Assembly: GCF_002953935.1 (NCBI RefSeq)
Contig: NZ_CP026514.1
Location: 1,240,001-1,304,000 of the forward strand
Reading direction: 5' to 3'
Source: Arthrobacter sp. PGP41
GTDB lineage: Bacteria; Actinomycetota; Actinomycetes; Actinomycetales; Micrococcaceae
DNA length: 64,000 bases
Shown here: positions 61,059 to 64,000 of the stretch, piece after piece
Layout of the letters: every line of letters begins with the position of its first letter
How positions within the stretch are numbered: position 1 is the first letter of the stretch
Position numbers and translations under genes: made by a program
Notes under the pieces: generated by a model
What the model was told of the DNA's origin: nothing
What the model saw: the letters and a program-made list of their open reading frames with translations, nothing else
Databases searched by the model: none

Positions 61059-62014
61059 GCGCCCCGGGACGGTTCACCGCCAGGACAGTCCGCGTCAAGG
61101 CCCCCGGCAAGGTGAACGTTTCGCTGGAAGTGGGGCCACTGCGCCCGGACGGCTACCACTCCGTTGCCAGCGTCTACCTGGCCGTATCCCTCTACGAGGA
61201 AGTCGCGGCCACCAGCACGGAGACGCCCGGGATCACCATCAGCCTCAGCCCGGCCAGCTCGGTCGACCTTGACGCGGCAGACATCCCGCTCGACGGAAAC
61301 AACCTGGCCCACAAGGCCGCGGCGATCATGGCGGATGTCTCCGAGCACGCCACCGGGGTCCACCTGGAAATTACCAAACGAGTGCCGGTGGCCGGAGGCA
61401 TGGGCGGAGGATCGGCAGATGCTGCCGCAACCCTGCTGGCCTGCGACGCGCTCTGGAACAGTGGCCTGTCGCGGGAAGAGTTGGCGCACCTCGCCGCCGA
61501 ACTGGGTGCCGACGTCCCCTTTTCCCTCCTTGGCGGCACAGCGGTTGGCCTGGGCGTGGGCGACGAGCTCTCGCCGGCGCTGGCTAAGGCGCAGACCCAC
61601 TGGGTACTGGTAACCGCGGACTACGGGCTCCCCACTCCTGAGGTGTACCGCACCCTTGACCGCCTTCGGGAAGCGGCCGGCGTCATGGCCGCCGAACCCA
61701 CCGGGGTGGACCCGCAGATCCTTACAGCCTTGCGCAGCGGTGACGCCGAAGCGTTGAGCCGGGTCCTGGTCAATGATCTCCAGCGGGCATCCATTGAACT
61801 GGCGCCCGCCCTGCGCGATACGCTGGGTATCGGAGAGTCGCACGGAGCAATTGCGGGCATCGTCTCCGGCTCGGGGCCAACTGTGGCCCTGCTGACTGAT
61901 GATTCGGTGGCCGCTGAAGGCCTGGCCACGGATCTGCGGCGTTACGGCTTGACAGCCCTCGCCGTCCACGGCCCGGTCCCCGGCGCGCGCATCATTTCCG
62001 ACACCCTCCTCTAA
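61055..62014 (+). CDS. ispE: 4-diphosphocytidyl-2-C-methyl-D-erythritol kinase IspE
   Basis: ATP-dependent kinase of the MEP pathway to isoprenoids, which feeds the cis-prenyltransferase and polyprenyl carriers. A GHMP kinase of 319 residues: [14 protein letters not shown], the ATP loop [19 protein letters not shown], and the C-terminal [13 protein letters not shown] 61055 overlaps the ksgA stop (ATGA). The ksgA-ispE pair couples ribosome maturation with isoprenoid supply, an order also seen in mycobacteria. Confidence 0.94.
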   Translation: MSAPGRFTARTVRVKAPGKVNVSLEVGPLRPDGYHSVASVYLAVSLYEEVAATSTETPGITISLSPASSVDLDAADIPLDGNNLAHKAAAIMADVSEHATGVHLEITKRVPVAGGMGGGSADAAATLLACDALWNSGLSREELAHLAAELGADVPFSLLGGTAVGLGVGDELSPALAKAQTHWVLVTADYGLPTPEVYRTLDRLREAAGVMAAEPTGVDPQILTALRSGDAEALSRVLVNDLQRASIELAPALRDTLGIGESHGAIAGIVSGSGPTVALLTDDSVAAEGLATDLRRYGLTALAVHGPVPGARIISDTLL

Positions 62015-62049
62015 ACCTCCAGTTTTACCTGAAGCAGAAAGCAGTTCCT

Positions 62050-63879
62050 TTGGCACACCTTCTTGGCGGCGAGAACCTGACGGTCTCCTACGCGACCCGT
62101 ACCGTCCTGGACGGCATAACCCTGGGGCTTGAGGAGGGTGACAGGATCGGCATGGTGGGGCGCAACGGCGACGGCAAATCCACCCTGATGCGGCTGCTCG
62201 CCTTGCGCTCCACGCCGGATTCGGGCCGGGTCACCAAGCGCGGCGACGTGAACGTGGGCTACCTGGACCAGAGCGACGTGCTCGACGGCGACCTGACGGT
62301 GGGCGCCGCGATCGTGGGGGACCAGGCGGATTACGAGTGGGCGCGGAATCCGCAGATCCGCGAGGTCATGGGCGGGTTGGTGTCCGACGTCGATTGGCAC
62401 GCCAATGTCCATGCACTCTCCGGCGGCCAGAAGCGGCGCGTGGCACTTGCCAAACTGCTGATCGAGGACCACGACGTCATCATGCTGGACGAGCCCACCA
62501 ACCACCTCGACGTGGAGGGTGTGGCCTGGCTGTCGCGCCACCTGAGGACGCGCTGGCGGGCCAACCAGGGTGCGTTCCTGGTGGTGACCCACGACCGGTG
62601 GTTCCTCGATGAGGTCTGCAACAAGACCTGGGAAGTCCACGACGGCATCGTCGACCCCTTTGAAGGCGGATATGCCGCCTACGTGCTGGCCCGTGCCGAG
62701 CGGGACCGGATGGCGTCCGTCGTCGAGGGCAAGCGCCAGCAGCTGGTCAAGAAGGAACTCGCCTGGCTCCGCCGCGGGGCACCCGCGCGGACGGCAAAAC
62801 CCAAGTTCAGGATCGAGGCCGCCAACGCCCTCATCGCCGATGTGCCTGAGCCGCGGGACTCCATGGCCCTCAGCAAAATGGCAACCGCCCGCCAGGGCAA
62901 GGACGTGCTGGACCTGGAGAACGTCTCCCTCAACTTCCAGGGCAGCGATGACGGGCGGAAGCTCTTCGACAACATCACCCTGCGTCTTGCCCCCGGCGAA
63001 CGCCTGGGACTGGTGGGCGTCAACGGCGCCGGCAAGACCACGCTCCTGAAGCTTCTCAATGGAGAGATCCTTCCCGACGCCGGAAAGGTCAAGCGGGGCA
63101 AGACCGTGGTCACCGCTGTCCTGACCCAGGAGGTCAAGGAACTTGACGACGTCAAGGACCTGCGAGTCATCGAGGTGATTGAGCGGGAAAAGCGGTCCTT
63201 CAACGTGGGCGGCAAGGAATTCAGTGCCGGCCAGTTGGTGGAGCAGCTGGGTTTCACCAACGAGAAGCAGTGGACCCCGGTCAAGGACCTGTCCGGTGGC
63301 GAACGCCGCCGGCTCCAGCTTCTGCGCCTGCTTGTCGGCGAACCCAACGTCCTGATGCTGGATGAGCCCACCAACGACCTCGACACCGATACCCTCGCGG
63401 CTGTTGAGGATGTCCTGGATGGCTGGCCCGGAACCCTGGTGGTGGTCAGCCACGACCGCTACCTGCTGGAAAGGGTCACCGACCACCAGATGGCACTCCT
63501 CGGCGACGGCAAGCTCCGCGGCCTGCCCGGCGGCGTGGACCAGTACCTCGAGCTGCGCGAGTCTGCGCTGGCAGGCTCCACGGTCACCGGCGGCGGGAAC
63601 CCCGTCACCAGCGCCGGCAGCAGCACCGCCGCTCCAGCTCCTTCAGGCGCCTCGGAAGCCGAGAAGCGCGACGCACGCAAAGCCAAGAACCGCATCGAGC
63701 GACAGCTGGGCAAGCTCGAACAGCAGGAAAAGAAAGTCCACGACCAGATGGTGAAGAGCACCGAACAATCGGACTTCGACGCCCTGGCTGAACAAAACAA
63801 GAAGCTCAAGGAACTCGCAGCAGAACGCGAAGCCCTCGAACTGGAATGGCTGGAGGCACTCGAGGTCCTCGGCGAGTAA
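62050..63879 (+). CDS. ABC-F family ATPase (Uup/EttA-type)
   Basis: A cytoplasmic twin-ABC protein of 609 residues without membrane domains. The first ATPase has GRNGDGKST (37-45), LSGGQKRRVALA and VIMLDEPTNHLD; the second has GVNGAGKTT, LSGGERRRLQLLRLL and LMLDEPTNDLD. A C-terminal coiled coil (about 530-609, KRDARKAKNRIERQLGKLEQ) favours Uup. ABC-F proteins act on the ribosome, in translation or antibiotic protection. TTG 62050 begins the family N-terminus (AHLLGGENLTVSY). 35 bp after ispE, so probably co-transcribed. Confidence 0.9.
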   Translation: MAHLLGGENLTVSYATRTVLDGITLGLEEGDRIGMVGRNGDGKSTLMRLLALRSTPDSGRVTKRGDVNVGYLDQSDVLDGDLTVGAAIVGDQADYEWARNPQIREVMGGLVSDVDWHANVHALSGGQKRRVALAKLLIEDHDVIMLDEPTNHLDVEGVAWLSRHLRTRWRANQGAFLVVTHDRWFLDEVCNKTWEVHDGIVDPFEGGYAAYVLARAERDRMASVVEGKRQQLVKKELAWLRRGAPARTAKPKFRIEAANALIADVPEPRDSMALSKMATARQGKDVLDLENVSLNFQGSDDGRKLFDNITLRLAPGERLGLVGVNGAGKTTLLKLLNGEILPDAGKVKRGKTVVTAVLTQEVKELDDVKDLRVIEVIEREKRSFNVGGKEFSAGQLVEQLGFTNEKQWTPVKDLSGGERRRLQLLRLLVGEPNVLMLDEPTNDLDTDTLAAVEDVLDGWPGTLVVVSHDRYLLERVTDHQMALLGDGKLRGLPGGVDQYLELRESALAGSTVTGGGNPVTSAGSSTAAPAPSGASEAEKRDARKAKNRIERQLGKLEQQEKKVHDQMVKSTEQSDFDALAEQNKKLKELAAEREALELEWLEALEVLGE

Positions 63880-63935
63880 GTCCGCCTTGGGTACCGGCCC
63901 GTGGCCCGGCCGTGGTGCCGGCGGCACGCGGGAGT

Positions 63936-64000
63936 GGGGCGGCTGTCCGGCAGCGTGCGTCAAAGCGACGAAGGAGCAGCACGCAGAGGACAGGTGCCCC
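63936..64000. repeat. Structured intergenic repeat, copy B (may continue past window)
   Basis: Arms GGGGCGGCTGTCC (63936-63948) and GGACAGGTGCCCC (63988-64000) pair at 11 of 13 positions. The core 63949-63987 (inverse complement beginning TCTGCGTGCTGCTCCTTCGT) matches the core of copy A at about 90%, in the opposite orientation. Inside, GCGTGC/GCACGC and CGTC/GACG form nested stems. It lies 56 bp after the ABC-F stop. Confidence 0.82.

Noticed and set aside
1..64000. tRNA, rRNA, prophage or biosynthetic gene cluster
   Set aside because: No cloverleaf, rRNA segment, phage module or assembly-line gene was recognised by eye. A tRNAscan or Infernal search would be needed to exclude small RNAs fully.

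Overview
The window is high-GC actinobacterial chromosome, best matched to a Micrococcaceae soil bacterium of the Arthrobacter/Pseudarthrobacter type. The evidence is mycothiol chemistry (mca), a WhiB regulator, a protein O-mannosyltransferase, an Rpf resuscitation factor, DUF3499/DUF4307/DUF4245/DUF5719 proteins, and many genes whose start codon sits 6-7 nt after a TAnnnT -10 box (leaderless). It is nearly all core genome. The only mobile DNA is an insertion-sequence end at the far left.

Layout. 1-267: end of an IS3-like element. 302-4457 (minus): branched-chain amino-acid ABC transporter livH-livM-livG-livF, whose LivH carries an extra exported N-terminal domain. 4760-5644: Bax-inhibitor-1 protein. 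5739-9136: galactose genes galK-galT (minus) and a divergent aldose epimerase. 9176-12383: AI-2E-type exporter, ilvA, rhomboid. 12455-18418: greA, DUF4307, mca, a small membrane protein, TrhA, a cis-prenyltransferase and PIN-PhoH. 18516-23428: GNAT, an unknown protein, prepilin-type peptidase, Nudix, fumC and carbonic anhydrase. 23438-26509: DUF4245, glpX and a FemX-like enzyme. 26601-32756: manA, an LCP ligase, purE, purK, GtrA and TIGR03089. 33165-41625: whiB, a giant glycosyltransferase, DUF5719, a metallopeptidase-like protein, DUF3499, Trm112 and ahcY. 41689-47974: L,D-transpeptidase, RDD, SpoIIM-like, DUF1461 and acyl-CoA synthetase. 48042-50691: divergent protein mannosyltransferase and rsmI. 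50878-57506: succinate-semialdehyde dehydrogenase and a moxR-DUF58-TgpA operon. 57669-63879: tatD, rpf, ksgA, ispE and an ABC-F protein.

Much of the order echoes three Mycobacterium tuberculosis neighbourhoods as I remember them (about Rv1080-Rv1101, Rv3248-Rv3277 and Rv1002-Rv1011). A cell-envelope theme runs through it: prenyl-phosphate synthesis (cis-prenyltransferase, IspE), sugar supply (ManA, GalK/T), a surface glycosyltransferase, LCP ligase, FemX, L,D-transpeptidase, protein mannosylation and Rpf muralytic activity.

Most notable non-coding observations: (i) a structured intergenic repeat, 18424-18504 and 63936-64000 in inverse orientation, with a conserved 39-41 nt core flanked by arms that differ between copies but still pair; (ii) an attenuator-like leader ahead of rpf, with an intrinsic terminator and a duplicated octamer able to form an antiterminator; (iii) a terminator-like hairpin in the greA leader; (iv) a perfect 16-bp-arm hairpin covering the start of the glycosyltransferase gene behind whiB; (v) an operator-like palindrome over the whiB -10 box; (vi) an IS end palindrome whose arm contains the transposase ribosome-binding site; (vii) a 23-codon ORF with a strong ribosome-binding site just upstream of phoH. 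No tRNA, rRNA, CRISPR array or prophage was recognised.
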